A DNA stretch of 64,000 bases from Schizochytrium sp. TIO01 (taxonomy: Eukaryota > Sar > Bigyra > Thraustochytrida > Thraustochytriidae). Both the position numbers and the translations under genes were made by a program. This document shows, one piece after another, positions 28,236-41,054 of this stretch (within the stretch, counting starts at the first letter, position 1; the number at the start of each line of letters is the position of its first letter). The notes beneath the pieces are model-generated. The model saw only the letters and a list, made by a program, of their open reading frames with translations, ran no database searches and had not been told where the DNA came from. The stretch lies in contig SMSO01000007.1 of NCBI GenBank assembly GCA_004764695.1, positions 1,681,270 to 1,745,269 of the forward strand. Reading direction: 5' to 3'.

Positions 28236-28291
28236 AAGTAAGAAGGTAAGAAGGTAAGAAGGTAAGAAGGTAAGAAGGTAAGAAGGTAAGA
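28236..28291. repeat. 8-bp tandem repeat (AAGGTAAG)n
   Basis: About six perfect copies preceded by degenerate AAGAAAGT units from 28206. Every unit contains an AGGTAAG, the consensus 5' splice-site core. Confidence 0.93.
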
Positions 28292-29096
28292 GGAGAGGGT
28301 GGATTGCATATACCGGAAATGGTGCTCGGACGCCCGAGGGCTGTTTTTGACTATGCTAGATAAGGGAGCGAGCTTCTCTCGTCCTGAGTCCGGTTTCTGA
28401 GGTGCCGCGAGGCCTAGGCGCATGTTTGATGAGGGTCTCAAACGGAACAACCGCGGCAGTTCGGTCTGAAGCGAGTCCACGAGAAATTTCAAGTCAAACT
28501 CACCGTCTTCACAAGAAAAGGTTGCTTTGAAATCAAAAGCTGATAGTCAAGAGCGCTCGGGCTACGGCCTACCTAATTTAAACGCAAAAGTTAGTTCAAC
28601 TCGGCGATTTCAAGACTTGAACGAAAGCTCGACCCCCTTTAAGAGGAAGCCGGCCAGCACTTTGTAAACACTAGTAGGAGTAAGCGGAACAGAAAGTTTA
28701 GAACAGAACGCGTAATTTTGGAGTGCCTTGGTTTTCCACACGTGTTCCAATGGAATCGGCGGAAAGAGGGGGGCTATAGCGGCCAGGTGCTGAAAATAGT
28801 AGGATGTTGCCTTATCACGTCTGTCCACACTGCCTGCCGGCCCGGTATTCACATATCTATTTATTCAAAAACTAATGTTTAATTTTTAATAAAATAATAT
28901 TTAATTTTATTTAAAAAGGGTTTTTAAGTTTTCTGTTTTTGTTTCATCCAAAATGACGAAGCATGATGATCATCGCAATAAAGAAACAAGTTTCTGTTTG
29001 TATTTCGAATTTCAACTCTAAAGAGGCCTACCTGCATCGAGAATGGAATTAGAAGAGTCGGCGTCAGTACTAGCTAGAGGTATACTTGCTTCTCAA

Positions 29097-29196
29097 ACTC
29101 TCTTTCTTTGTTTCTTTGTTTCTTTGTTTCTTTGTTTCTTTGTTTCTTTGTTTCTTTGTTTCTTTGTTTCTTTGTTTCTTTGTTTCTTTGTTTCTT
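29097..29196. repeat. 8-bp tandem repeat (TTTCTTTG)n
   Basis: About twelve near-perfect units. Confidence 0.95.
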
Positions 29197-29493
29197 TCTC
29201 TTTTCTTTCTCTTTTCTTTTTCCTTCTGTGGCAATAATGCTGAAGGAGAGGATGGTCTGATCGAGACCACAATCGACGATGATAACGATAGATAGATGCG
29301 ACAAGGACGGTGATACCTGCTGCCTTTCTCTGCGCCAGCTTGGGAACTGAGCTCGTGCGCGAGCAGCAAGCTGGCTGCAGTCGGCCCAGAGTTGGACTCG
29401 GCGAGCACGACCAAAGTTGGCCACAGTAGCAGCAGCAGCAGCAGCGCTTCCTATCCCTGTCCAGACCAGCACTCGCTCAACATGAGTTCGCGA

Positions 29494-29660
29494 GAGTGAG
29501 AGAGTGAGAGAGTGAGCGAGTGCGTGGGTGAGTGAGTGAATGGAATGAATGAAAGTGAACGAATGAATAAAAGAATGAATGAATGAAAGAATGAATGAGC
29601 GAATGGAATGAATGAGCGAATGGAATGAATGAAAGCGAATGAATGAAAGAATGAATGTCC
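29494..29660. repeat. GAGTGAGA and (GAAT)n repeat array
   Basis: GAGTGAGA-type units to about 29535 are followed by GAATGAAT with GAAA/GGAAT variants to 29660. Confidence 0.9.
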
Positions 29661-29767
29661 AGCGACAAGTCTTTCGCGAAAGAGCAGCTGGAGAAGACTT
29701 TCAAGGAATGAAGGCAGTTTCTCTAATAAGCTGGCCCAACTCGACGCAAACTTATCGCTGGCCTTCT

Positions 29768-29868
29768 TTGCATTGCATTGCATTGCATTGCTTTGCTTTG
29801 CATTGCATTGCTTTGCATTGCATTGCATTGCTTTGCTTTGCTTTGCTCTCTATTGCATTGCAATGCAA
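29768..29868. repeat. 5-bp tandem repeat (ATTGC/TTTGC)n
   Basis: About 20 pentanucleotides alternate between ATTGC and TTTGC variants. Confidence 0.94.
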
Positions 29869-30981
29869 TCATAGTTGTGGTGGCCGGTACCTCAAAGTCT
29901 CTCAAGAAGCTAGATCTCATTTACTGTGTAGCTGTAGCAAGCAAGCAAGAAGCTGCTACATAGCTTTGTGGTCTCGCTGGCTGGCAGGAGACACCCACCA
30001 CACAAGTGCTCAAGCGCTGAGGAGGGCGAGCGAAGTCGTACGAGTTCCCAAGCTTCTCGCCTCTGGAGGCGCCCTCAATGCAGATAGCTTTTGGCTGGCT
30101 CCTGTACCAGAGTTCTTTTTCCGCACAGGTTTGGATCAATCACAGGTGGTGGTGCTTGGCTGTTGTTGCCTGCTTCGTAGAGTGATGGCAGTTCTCTTGC
30201 TCAAAAGACGAAGAAGCTTTCTTCGCCTCCGAGTTGAACTCGAGCACGGGGGGGGAGGAGTTCTTGCTGTTGCTGGTTTTACTAAAGTCTTGCGCAGGAA
30301 CCGCTGTTCTTGTTTTCGTTGAGGCGGCAAGGCAAGTAAGTCTTCAGCTGAATGGTTTTTTGTTTTTGATGGTGGTTTTGTTGCCATTATAAACCTAAAG
30401 ATCTGCATATTCGCAACTGTGTATATGTGCGACAAATCCGTATGCAGACCAAAGGCTTCCACGGCCAGTAATTCGCAAGGGGCGGCGAGCTCTGTAATTT
30501 CCGGAAACTATCGTGTCGGTCTGCTCATGAATCGTCCATCACGGGCTACGCCGGTTTCAACTGTGTAATTTTAACTTTACTCAAAGCATGCATGGCGAGC
30601 ACGCCGCGGAATTGATGAGCCAAGTCTTCGTTTCTAGCCATCTCGCGCTTGCTCTGTTTGTTTCAAAGTTCGACTAGTTTGCTTGCTCTTTGCTCTTTAT
30701 TATAAAATTGCTTACAGAGTTATAAGTTTCCGTGTTTACTTTAATGCGCTAATTCTTTCCAACTTATTTTTCTAATTAATTAAAATATATTACTTTTAAA
30801 AAGAAAGAAAGAACGAAAGAAAAGTTTTCGATTACACTCAGCAAAGAGCAGCGACTGACTTTGCTATATATAATGAGTCCGTCCAGATCTCAAAATAGCA
30901 AAGGCCCTCCCTGGCTGGCGGCTTCTCGAAATGGCAAACCGGCGCGACGGCTCGTCTGATATGCTCTCCCAGGTAGGTAGG

Positions 30982-30982
<1 letters not shown>

Positions 30983-31035
<53 letters not shown>

Positions 31036-31043
31036 CGCTTGCT
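30983..31043. repeat. (CTTG)n microsatellite
   Basis: About fourteen TTGC units with one C substitution near the end, preceded by GGTAGGTAGGTA. Confidence 0.95.
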
Positions 31044-32670
31044 GTTTGTGCGCTTGTGCGTTTCTGGCAGGAAGCAAGTGCGAACTCGCTGCGAATCCAC
31101 TTGGCTTCGTGCCCGATTGTGCCGTGCTTTCGGCGCCATACCACGGTGGGGTCAAGTCATGGCCAAATAAACTGAAAACTGAGAGATCATCATGATGATA
31201 AGAAAGGTGTGCTTGCGAGAGGCCTTCTTCTTCTCCTCCTTCTCCTCCTTCTTCGTGTCGTAATATAAATTGAAAAGTAAAAATTCCAGGGAGGAGGGTT
31301 TATTATAATCTTTTTAATGCTTTTTCAATTTCCAAGCATTTTTTTAAAGGTTAAAAAACGAATGATCATTCATTCATTCATTGATTCATTACCTGAGAGT
31401 GGAAAAGTACGTGTAATTTTTAGTAGTTCCATCCTCTTTCTTTTCCCATACAGCCACACTAGGAACACGTGAAGCGATGAAATTTTGTGATTTTTAGAAA
31501 ACGTACGCATGCCAAAACATCATTTCAGGGGGCGTGCCCGCTTATTTTGCTGCATACGCGATTGACCAGCCATGTCAGGTTGTTCATGGACTTTTTGCCG
31601 CCTTGCGAACGGAGCAAATCAAATCTCCACCAGGCCTGAAATAGCTGGGATAAAGCCCTTGTTAGCAACAACCGGGTCAGACTGCTGCTCGCTCCCTAGT
31701 ACATGATGATTATCGTTTGAATGAATTAAAACCTTTTTCAATCCACATCACATTACATCGCACTATATAGCAAACAGTATTCTAGATGAATAGAAATAAA
31801 AGGTCTACTACTGCACTCAACAACAGGCGCAAACAGGGAGCGCTACAAATGCTCGAAACCAAAGAAGTTGACTGCTTCGCACCTGCACGTGATGATAGAA
31901 TGAAATGAATGGGTCTGCGCAGTCGAGCCTCGCCTGCGCATGTTCCAATGGTTATTCTGTCGCAGAGTTAGTTAGCTCGAGGCAAGGGACGTCTCTCGCG
32001 CAAGCTCGTGCGAAGAGGCGCGGCGAGGTGCAGATGAGACCAGGTCAGCACACAAAGACCCGGAACGTCGACACGAAGCAAGGCAAAGCTAGACAAAGCA
32101 AGAAGTCAAAGCAAGACAAGCTCTCTGATGCGCATGTCAGCCAGGCTTACCCACAGACAGGCAAGTCGTAACCCCTCGGGACAAGCTTAGCCAAAGCTCC
32201 TCGAAGCTGAGACGTCGTGAAACATTATTTTTCATCAGCACGTTCGTCTGAAAGAGCTTGCGCCCCTCTGCACAGAGCCCAACCAAAGAGAAGCAAGCAG
32301 CATTGCTCTGCAGTTCCAAAGGTGTTTCCGTTTACATCCCCACGAACGCTTGGGAGGACGCAACTCCGATTTCGATCAGCTTTCTCTTCAACAACGCCAT
32401 TACAGCATTACATCGCACCGTCAAAGTCCTTGTAAGTTGTTTTTGGTTTTGTTTGCTACCTAGATGGATAGCTAAATGGCTAGCTACCTACTACCTAGTG
32501 GAGAAATAAAACGAAAGCCAAAACAAAAGCTTTGACTGTGTTCAAGTTAATATGTAATTGTTCCTTTTTCTTTTTCTTTTCCTTTTTTCTTTTTTCTTTT
32601 TTTAAATAAATAAAGTGTGATCTTACCTTCCTACATAGCTACAAAGAATACAAAGAACCTCCTACTGCTT

Positions 32671-33093
<423 letters not shown>

Positions 33094-35661
33094 GTAAATA
33101 AAATAACAAACCTTTCAAAAAAGGTACCATAGACTTTAACTTGAACTTGTCTGCTTTGTTTTTGAAAAAACAAAAACCAACGAGTGAATATCTGAGGAGC
33201 GCGCAGATGGTGACAATAGCTACTGGGAACCATGATTCAACAATAGAATTCAGATCGACTTGTGATAGTTAGTTCACAGATTACGAAATTTTATTATGGC
33301 AATTGGAATTGGCAATTGGTATTGGCAAAATTACTTAGTTTGTCTATAACGTAAAATTGCATAGAATATTGCAGCTGTAGGAGTAGAACCTGTCAAAATA
33401 TACCCTGCCGTGTTACCTATTGGCATCACTCTTTGACATTTATTTGAATTTAGCATCAATATTTTGTATGTTTGCGTAGAGATGCATCAAGGATCATTGC
33501 CTCGTCACTTTCACCTTTCAATCAATCAAATTGCTCACTTACTCATACCTTAGATGACAGCACTTTCCAAATACACAGTTTCTACTCGTCAAAGAAACAC
33601 GATCTTTAGGCATAAGAACTTACCCTCAAGCGAGCAACCTCGGCGAAGCGCTCAATAGATTGTACTACGATTTCAATATTAGCGAAGGGACTCGAAAGAC
33701 ACTACCCAATCGTAGATTTATAACGTATCGGAGGCAAACGGGCTAAGAAAATATCAGAAGAGGTATATCGTGTTTGATCAAATTTATTAGCAGGAAATGA
33801 ACACGAAAAAATTGGAGAGAAGGGTATACCAAATTAACGGGAAACTCATTATGTTTTATTAACATAAATGGGCTACATTAATTTGTTATCCAAGCAGCAC
33901 TGTGCAAAGTTTTGTACTATTTGGAGGTTCCTAATTGCTTTCTTTCTCTCTCAGATTTCCTGCAGCTAGAGGCAATATAGTTTATGCACCAGAGTAATTA
34001 ACTTACCCCTTTGCATTACGTCAGTATAGTATAATGCCCTTCATTTCATCAGTCTAGGTTCTGCAAAAACCCACTGCTCTTATTCTATGTGGATGAGCTC
34101 ATTCTGAGTAACGTCGAGAGGCTCAAAGTTCAGTCTCAGCGCGGTGGCCGCGGAGTTTAGAAGCACGAGCGAGCCATGTAGGAGTGGGGAGATAAACGGT
34201 AGTGATACACACGCGGGAGGAAGGTTTTCTCTGTGTGGTCCCAGTCCAAGCCAGCAGTGCTCCAGACTATGATTTGACCTCGGAAATAGAAGAGTTTTCA
34301 GGTAGGGTAGTCATTCGGCGAAGAAACGAACTACTCTGCCTGGACCTACAAAGCCAGGGCTGCATTTGGTTTATGCTCAACAAAAAAAGATCTGCGCTTC
34401 ACTATGGCTGAGAGAACATTCTTCAGCTCCGCCTTCACGCTTCATCGGCTCGATTCTTGTTTGTTGGACCAGTGCAAGCTGTACGCAAGGCAAGGCTTCA
34501 CTTCCAATCGACTTGCGACAGCCTGTGCGAAGAGCAAGGTTAGCATCCGATGCATGTATTGTTGTCAACGCCAAAGCTTTCTGTTCGTGCCCGCACTACT
34601 CATAGAAAGCAGGCATATGTCTTCGAAGTTGCGTTTGTTCATCTCAGATGCACCAATTCCAAAAAGGTAGTATACCATACTTTTCAGCAAGTCTCAAAGT
34701 AATCCTTTCAAAGATTTGAATCTGAAGTTTTTAAATGTGAGTTATTATCCCGCTCGAAGAAAGTCTCCTCTGCTTGGCACAAGTAGCAGAGTTCACTACT
34801 AAAGCACATTCTCCGAGTAACCCCAAAAAGTTAATCTATGCACGTGAGCAAATCTGATAAAAGATTCAATGTTAAGAGCTAAAAAATAGCTGAATAAAAG
34901 GAGATTTTATGTTTTGACATAAAAGAAACGCCGAGACTATTTACTATCTGGAGCTCCTCGTCAATGCCTCGCGTCATTAAATTCAAATGGGCAAAGCTAG
35001 AGAGCAGTCGAAATGAGAGTGATGGGAGATAAAAGCCAGGTCTTGCGGAACTAATCGGCGATCTTGACCAATTTCAATTGAACATGTAAAAAAGAAAAGA
35101 AAAAAGAATTGATATTTGTTTTGTATTCGACATCAAACAAGCGTGGAAATCCGCTGCACGAACTTGGTCCGATCGATTCAACTTTTTCCGGTGCTAAATT
35201 CACCAGTTAGTTTGCAACCATAACGTGGAAAAACAGATAAATTTCTCTCAGAGTAAACCCAACGTTCTGATTTAGGCTTTAATAGTTTCCTTTTCAAGCA
35301 TTGATGTGCGAGTGTATGCCAAATATTCCAATCATCCATGAAGTGTTTAAACTTTCATTTACATACAGGGCTCAAATTTCTGAACAACTAACTCGCGAGA
35401 GGCACCATACTGAAGTATGAGTTGAGCATCACAATGCCTACAACATAAGGAAAGCCAAAAAAATAAGATGATTTTTGTTAAAAAGAAGCAAGCCAGAAGA
35501 TTTTGCTGACGGTCATTATGTGTATACTAGAGGTTATTTTATATTGTAGGATGAAGGCAAAGCCGCACATAGGTAGTGTGGGATACGAGAAACATAGGAG
35601 GCTTATGTTTCTGAAAGCTCCTAGAAAAACATATTGTGCCACATGACCTCTGGGAAACGAA
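33094..35661. other. 2.6 kb A/T-rich spacer, few repeats, no gene seen
   Basis: Unlike the preceding 20 kb this stretch has almost no microsatellites, only a small GGAATTGGCAATTGGTATTGGC duplication at about 33303-33330. Short frames at 34202-34670 translate to ordinary-looking peptides but show no recognised domain. Confidence 0.5.
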
Positions 35662-36885
35662 TTAAGCCAGGAAAACGACAAAAAAGGTCATAAAAAACAT
35701 GATGACAAAAAGAATCTTAGCCGCGAGCCAGCGGTTGTTACTAACACCCATCCATGTGCGCACAAGCTGCTCATATCCCTGTTGAATGTTCTCCTGCGCT
35801 GCCGCAACATTGTCATCTATCCTCTCAATGGAGATTCGTGAGTCTGCTACCATATGTGCCAGCTGGTGAAAGACCTCGCCGAGTTCCGAAATATGTGTCT
35901 CAATTGAATTCATAGCCTGAACTCTGCTTGATAGGTATGCATTATCCTGGACAGTTGCGGTCTGCTGAATAAGTGGTGCCTCGTCGAAGCCAACCTCCTC
36001 GTCGTCATTTCCTTGAGTTCCTGGAGATCTCTCTCCGAACGGAGTAGGTGAGTACGGTGATGGTCTCTGCTCTACCACCGATACACCCTGCGGCCTTGGA
36101 AGCGCCGCCGCGCCGTCCATGGGCGCGGGACCTCCGCTCTCGGTTTTGCCACTGCTGCTGTACCCCGCGCCATTTGCGCCTACATTGCCGCTGCTACTAG
36201 GACTATTGGGTCCATGTGCGCCTGCACCACTACCGCCCCCAATGTTGTTCCGTGCCGCTTGAGAACCTCTGTGTTGCAGGCCTGCCTTTGGAACTGTGGG
36301 TGCTGCAAGTGGGGCCCTCTTGGTGCCAAAGAGGCCTCTACGATCTGCTTTCTTGCGCATATTTGCTTGGCGTTGCTCCAAAACATTCTTAAAGTCTGCC
36401 GCAGTCGAACTAAGTTGCATTTTCATTGTCTGCACAATAGCGCTCGAGTGCTCAACCGCATTGCCGCTGCCGCCTCCGACTTGCTGCCTGTTTCCATCGA
36501 GAAAAGCCTGGAGCTGGTCCAATTCGTACTTGATAAGCTTTGTGTCCTCCTTCAACCTTGCCGAGAGCACGTTAATTTCGTCCATCGGGTCATCGAAGGT
36601 TCCTTGTCGCCGGGTGAGCTGCGCCAGATGTTGTAGCTTTTTGGATGTTAGGCTAATCTTGCCAGAAAGCTCTGCAGCGCGACGACCGAATGCGCGGGCC
36701 TCTTCGGTTGGCGTCAAGCGCCCTCCATGGCCACCACCTGCAGAGGGTCCGCCAGGGGGGGCTGAAGAGCCACTCAGACCTGCCAGAGGGCGCACACCAG
36801 CCTGAACCTGAGCAGAAACAGCCCCGAAGAACTCTGAAGTGCGGTCCACCACGGCACCCTCAACGCCGCCCTTCCACTGTGCCAT
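35662..36885 (-). CDS. STX5: Syntaxin-5 / Sed5-type Qa-SNARE
   Basis: A 407-residue protein; the ATG sits in a GCCATGG-type context. The N-terminal DRTSEFF (14-20) matches the Sly1-binding N-peptide (DRTxEF) of syntaxin-5. A helical Habc-like region follows (SGKISLTSKKLQHLAQL, LKYELDQLQAFL), then a Gly/Ser/Pro-rich linker. The SNARE helix (MNSIETHISELGEVFHQLAH...IERIDDNV) and the C-terminal anchor (NRWLAAKILFVIMFFMTFFVVFLA, about 384-407) correspond closely to human STX5 and yeast Sed5. It should act as the target SNARE for ER-Golgi and intra-Golgi fusion. Oddity: by alignment with human STX5 (MVKEQEETIQRID against MVADSRISIERID), the central zero-layer Gln is Ser349 here. Confidence 0.97.
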   Translation of the reverse strand: MAQWKGGVEGAVVDRTSEFFGAVSAQVQAGVRPLAGLSGSSAPPGGPSAGGGHGGRLTPTEEARAFGRRAAELSGKISLTSKKLQHLAQLTRRQGTFDDPMDEINVLSARLKEDTKLIKYELDQLQAFLDGNRQQVGGGSGNAVEHSSAIVQTMKMQLSSTAADFKNVLEQRQANMRKKADRRGLFGTKRAPLAAPTVPKAGLQHRGSQAARNNIGGGSGAGAHGPNSPSSSGNVGANGAGYSSSGKTESGGPAPMDGAAALPRPQGVSVVEQRPSPYSPTPFGERSPGTQGNDDEEVGFDEAPLIQQTATVQDNAYLSSRVQAMNSIETHISELGEVFHQLAHMVADSRISIERIDDNVAAAQENIQQGYEQLVRTWMGVSNNRWLAAKILFVIMFFMTFFVVFLA

Positions 36886-39800
36886 GGTCGTGGAGTTTGC
36901 TACAGGAACAGACAGTAGAGCAGGAGAAAGTGCAGAAGGAGCTACAATTTAGAAACGGGAAAGGCAGAGTGATTCTAAAGTGAAGAGACTAAACGAAGAA
37001 CTTTGATGAAGAGCTTTTTTGGTTCAACTTGAAGATGAAGATGACCGTGGCAAAGGACAGCGAAGTTAAGACTGGAGGCACGCAGCGAGCGTGTGAGATA
37101 GGAGGAGATAGGAAGTTTGGATCAGAAGGAGGCGCAAGAGGACGGCGCCTCCGCGAGAACCCTTCTCGCGGCAGCAGCACGCGATGCTTCTTTGCCAGCA
37201 GCGTCGACGTGGAGCACGAAATGATCTATAATCAATGCGTTGCTGTTTTGCAAGGTATCTTACTCATCAAGTTATCATATATCGCATCTTTAATGAAGTG
37301 AGAGCCTCTGCCTACTTGTATCAGACTATAAAACTCAAGGTTATAAACGTGCACTTACTCTACATTTTGAATGTATAACCCATAGTATAAAATATATAAT
37401 TCATAGTATTTATTTTATAATTCACATTAGTGAGTAAAGTTCACTGCAGTATACTACAAGTCACACCTCTATCGAAAATTAAGATTGCGGATTTGAGTGC
37501 TGATTATAGAATAGGAACTGCTGAGAAGTATCACGAATGATAATCTGAGAGAGCTTAATCCAGATAGTTGGTGACTTTGCTTGGTTAAAGCATCAAGATT
37601 ATAAAACTCTGGACCCTCTGTGCTAGATTGGCATTTTTGATAGAAGGAAGAAGAGGAACCGCAGATAGTCGATCGAGATCAGCGCAGCACTACTAAATAT
37701 AGTAGGACTTTGCTAAGAATCATAAAGAAACACCTTGGAAGAAGCTTGGCAAGTGGCGAATGACTCTGGGTCTACACGGGTTCCGACAATACGTCTGATC
37801 TGATTCGACAATCTAAATGAGCATAACCATTCGAATATAGAATAGTTGCTAAGCGGTGCTTGCAGAAAAGGCCAATTAATTTGTACGAGTGATTTGCGGG
37901 TGTGGTAAGTCCCAAGTTTCTAAACTTTATATTTTAACTGCTTATAGTGTAAAATCATTCTACGGTCAATGTTTCCTTTAATCACACGAGATCAAAAGAA
38001 GAAAAATCATCACTATCCCAAGTTTACAACTTCCTTCAATTCTGAGACTCATTCACGAGCTTTCTATAAAAACCCAATGATCTCTTGCAGTTGCAAACAA
38101 TATTTACGAAGATCGAGCCACTCGAACGAAAAAAAAAACAAGCTCACATAGATGTCACTGCAGTTTTCATCCACAGAAAAATCGTCGGCACCAATCCCAA
38201 TCATTACTGCTTCCTGTACGATGAGCAGTGGAAGAATCTACAATGTCTTCTAAGACAATGTTTTGTACTTTTCGCATGCTTTACCACGTTTTAAAAGTCT
38301 GTTTAGTTTACCAAAAATCAAACGATGGCAGCAAAAAGAGTGTCTGTTTTTTTATCCAAACTGGTTTACAACGGAATTCAGAGTTAATTGCCAAAATATT
38401 ACCTCTGACTTGTCGGTGCTGATGCACCAAAGCTTTCAGGATATCCAAGAGATTCAAAGATCGTTCACCACCATGCGTCAGCACAAATAAGTTATAGCCA
38501 GGGCTTCAGTTATAAGTGGTAGTCACTGCAAATTTTCTGACACACAAGGATGAAGTTCAACACAAATTTCGGCAATATAAAAACTATAATGGCGAGTAGT
38601 AAAATCTAAGCAAAACACAATGTCTCTGAAGGCAATCCTGTGTTAAGATGAAGTAGAGTTCTCTTCAAATTTATTCAAGGGATCCTTCTGAAAGTTTCTG
38701 TGGAAAAGAGATCAACCCATCATAGTTGGTCCAAGCTCTTCTATTAGCCAGCATTAAAATTTTATCGAACGTAGTTGTCGGAAGAACAGCTAAAAGGTCA
38801 AGACAAATACGCACTTCGAATTTGAATAACTAGAGCACGAATATACCAATCCTTATCAACTGGACAAAATAAACCTTGTATAATACACAAAGTATGTGAC
38901 ATGTATCCTCACCCCGCCGCAAGGTAGGTCCGATAAAAGCTCTTTATATTGTGAATTTGCATAAGAATAACAATGAACTCGGATAAGACGTCCCAAATTT
39001 GTTCGATAGTCGTGTCAACGACATTAGGGATACATTTGAAAAATCAACACCATTTCTGGTGATGCATATTATTCACCAGGAGCCCCTAACCTGCATTTTT
39101 TGTGTGGATGTATAATCTATAGAAGAATAGCAACACATTCGCTCTCAAAAAGTCTTCATGACCTGCTGCCACATAGAAACGTAGTACAGTTACTGGGTCC
39201 CAACGTTACCATACAGGTAGAGTTGATTCTTATCACCTTCACTTCCTCCGTCAGGCGAGGGCCCGACATCCATAAACTCCTTTTTTTCGCAATTCTGTAA
39301 ATCTCATGATACATAGGACCTCTTCAGAGTTGATATGCATCATGGAAGCTTGGCGTCCGCTACTTTAAATCAGTCCGGCGACTATAAGATCATTTCCAAG
39401 GTGGAGAAGCTCCTCAATGACATGATCTTTTATCCGGTGAAAGTTTTCACATCTAAGTGACACCTTGTAAGAATCTGCTACTGCAAATTTCGTATGCAAA
39501 GAAAACCTAAATGTGACTTACACCAAGCCAAACCCTCCCGCCAAGTAGCCTCTAACCTTATACCCCAAGCGTTAAAACCAGCACGAGACTGATTGTTATC
39601 ACACTCCTCTATCTACCTCCCACGTAGGTCAAAAGCATAAATCAGCAGATACCTCAAACTTACTTCTTTCCAAAGCTACCTTGGTTACTTGCTTCAAAGC
39701 AACGTGACATACATCGCCCTGCGCAAACCACGCACTGACAAAGTTCGTGCCTCGTTTCCTGCACCCTCGCAACCAGTATTTACGCACCTGCTCATGCATT

Positions 39801-41054
39801 TTGCAAACTCCACAGCAGTCAACAGCATCTCAGACCTAACGTGGCGCGTGTCAACAAAGTAACCAGTGCTCACTCGCAGGTGTGTATCGGGGACCCTCGG
39901 GGACCCCTCTTCGAAAGCGATGACGCGCGAGTGGAGACAGTTTCACAGCCAAAGCGAAGGCTCTGCCCTCCAGACGAAGGCCAGGAGCCAAGGAAACCCT
40001 GACGAACGGGCGGCGGTGATAGATAGCTGGTCAGGCTTGAAGGACCACGCGTGGAAGTCCTCTTCACTGGCAGCTTCGTGGAATAATGGGACGAAGCGCT
40101 TGGCCACCCAAAAGGAAGGAGTGGCGCGAACGAGCGCATCGAAAGGGGACTGACTGTAAAAAATGCGCATCTCGTCGCAATATTAACGATTGGAAATTAA
40201 AAATGTAATATTGTCTATATTTAAGATAAATACATACATATTAAACTAAACGCGTTGCTCTCCTTTTCAAGTAGGTAGGCCTAGAAGGGCTTACCTTATC
40301 CAATGAAAGTATGAGGCGGCAGAAGGAGTACCATATACCTACCTACCTACCTTTAGTAGGAGGCTGAGTTATGGATGTCTGAAGTAAGTAGCACTATAGT
40401 TCTGGGTAGAGGTCCGGTAGAAAGTAGCGAAGAAAGAAAGGCTTTTCGAAAATTTCAGGGCGTACGAGGTACGGTTTACGGTAGAAGTCTGAAGAGAAAG
40501 GAAAGTGAAAGTGGAAGAAGAGGCGACTCAAATCTATTAAAGTTTCGCCAATTCAAATCCGACTTGGAAAAAGCTCATTTTTGAAAATCGAAAGTCAAAT
40601 TCGAGTTCAAATTCGAATTTGAATTTGAATTTGAGTTTGAGTTTGAATTTGAATTCGAATCGAATTAGAATTGAAACGCGCCTCTTCAAGCTGGACGCGG
40701 GGCCCTGCGTGGAGGGCGCCTCTCGGATTGGCCGCGGCGAAGGCGCGAAGCAAGCCGGCGTGAGGGCTGCTTGCTGCACAGCTCCAGTGCTGCAAGCGGA
40801 CCGGAGTGTGGAGAAACATCCCGCCAGCGGGAGGTCCATCCATCCCGTCCATTGCTCGATCTGTTCTGACCTGATCGATTCCGTGGCCTGGAGTCTTCTG
40901 GACCCCACGGCTGACCTGACGCAGGTTTCTCACGCTTTGATCTCACCGCGTGCACTCCGCTCAGCGCGAAAAGAGTTTGCGAAACAGCTCGCAAGCGAAA
41001 GGCCGCTTCCGTAGAAATTGTTCGTCGGTTCGTTTGAGCCGGCGTCTTGGGAAG
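36886..41054. other. 4.2 kb intergenic; A/T-rich, mostly repeat-free, no supportable gene
   Basis: The STX5 promoter lies at the left end. From 37300 to 39860 the sequence is A/T-rich with only short frames; none resembles a transposase or reverse transcriptase. A GC-richer island at 39866-40153 holds a 77-codon ATG frame (39920-40153), coding-like but unrecognised. TACC repeats lie at 40333-40352. An imperfect GAATTT repeat upstream of the first cyclin is listed separately. Confidence 0.5.
40590..40672. repeat. Imperfect hexamer repeat (GAATTT/GAGTTT)n
   Basis: About twelve six-base units ending in GAATCGAATTAGAATTG, 380-460 bp upstream of the first cyclin ATG. Confidence 0.9.

Noticed and set aside
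37300-39860. Possible decayed transposon or pseudogene in A/T-rich DNA
   Set aside because: No terminal repeats, target-site duplications or recognisable transposase or polymerase motifs could be seen.
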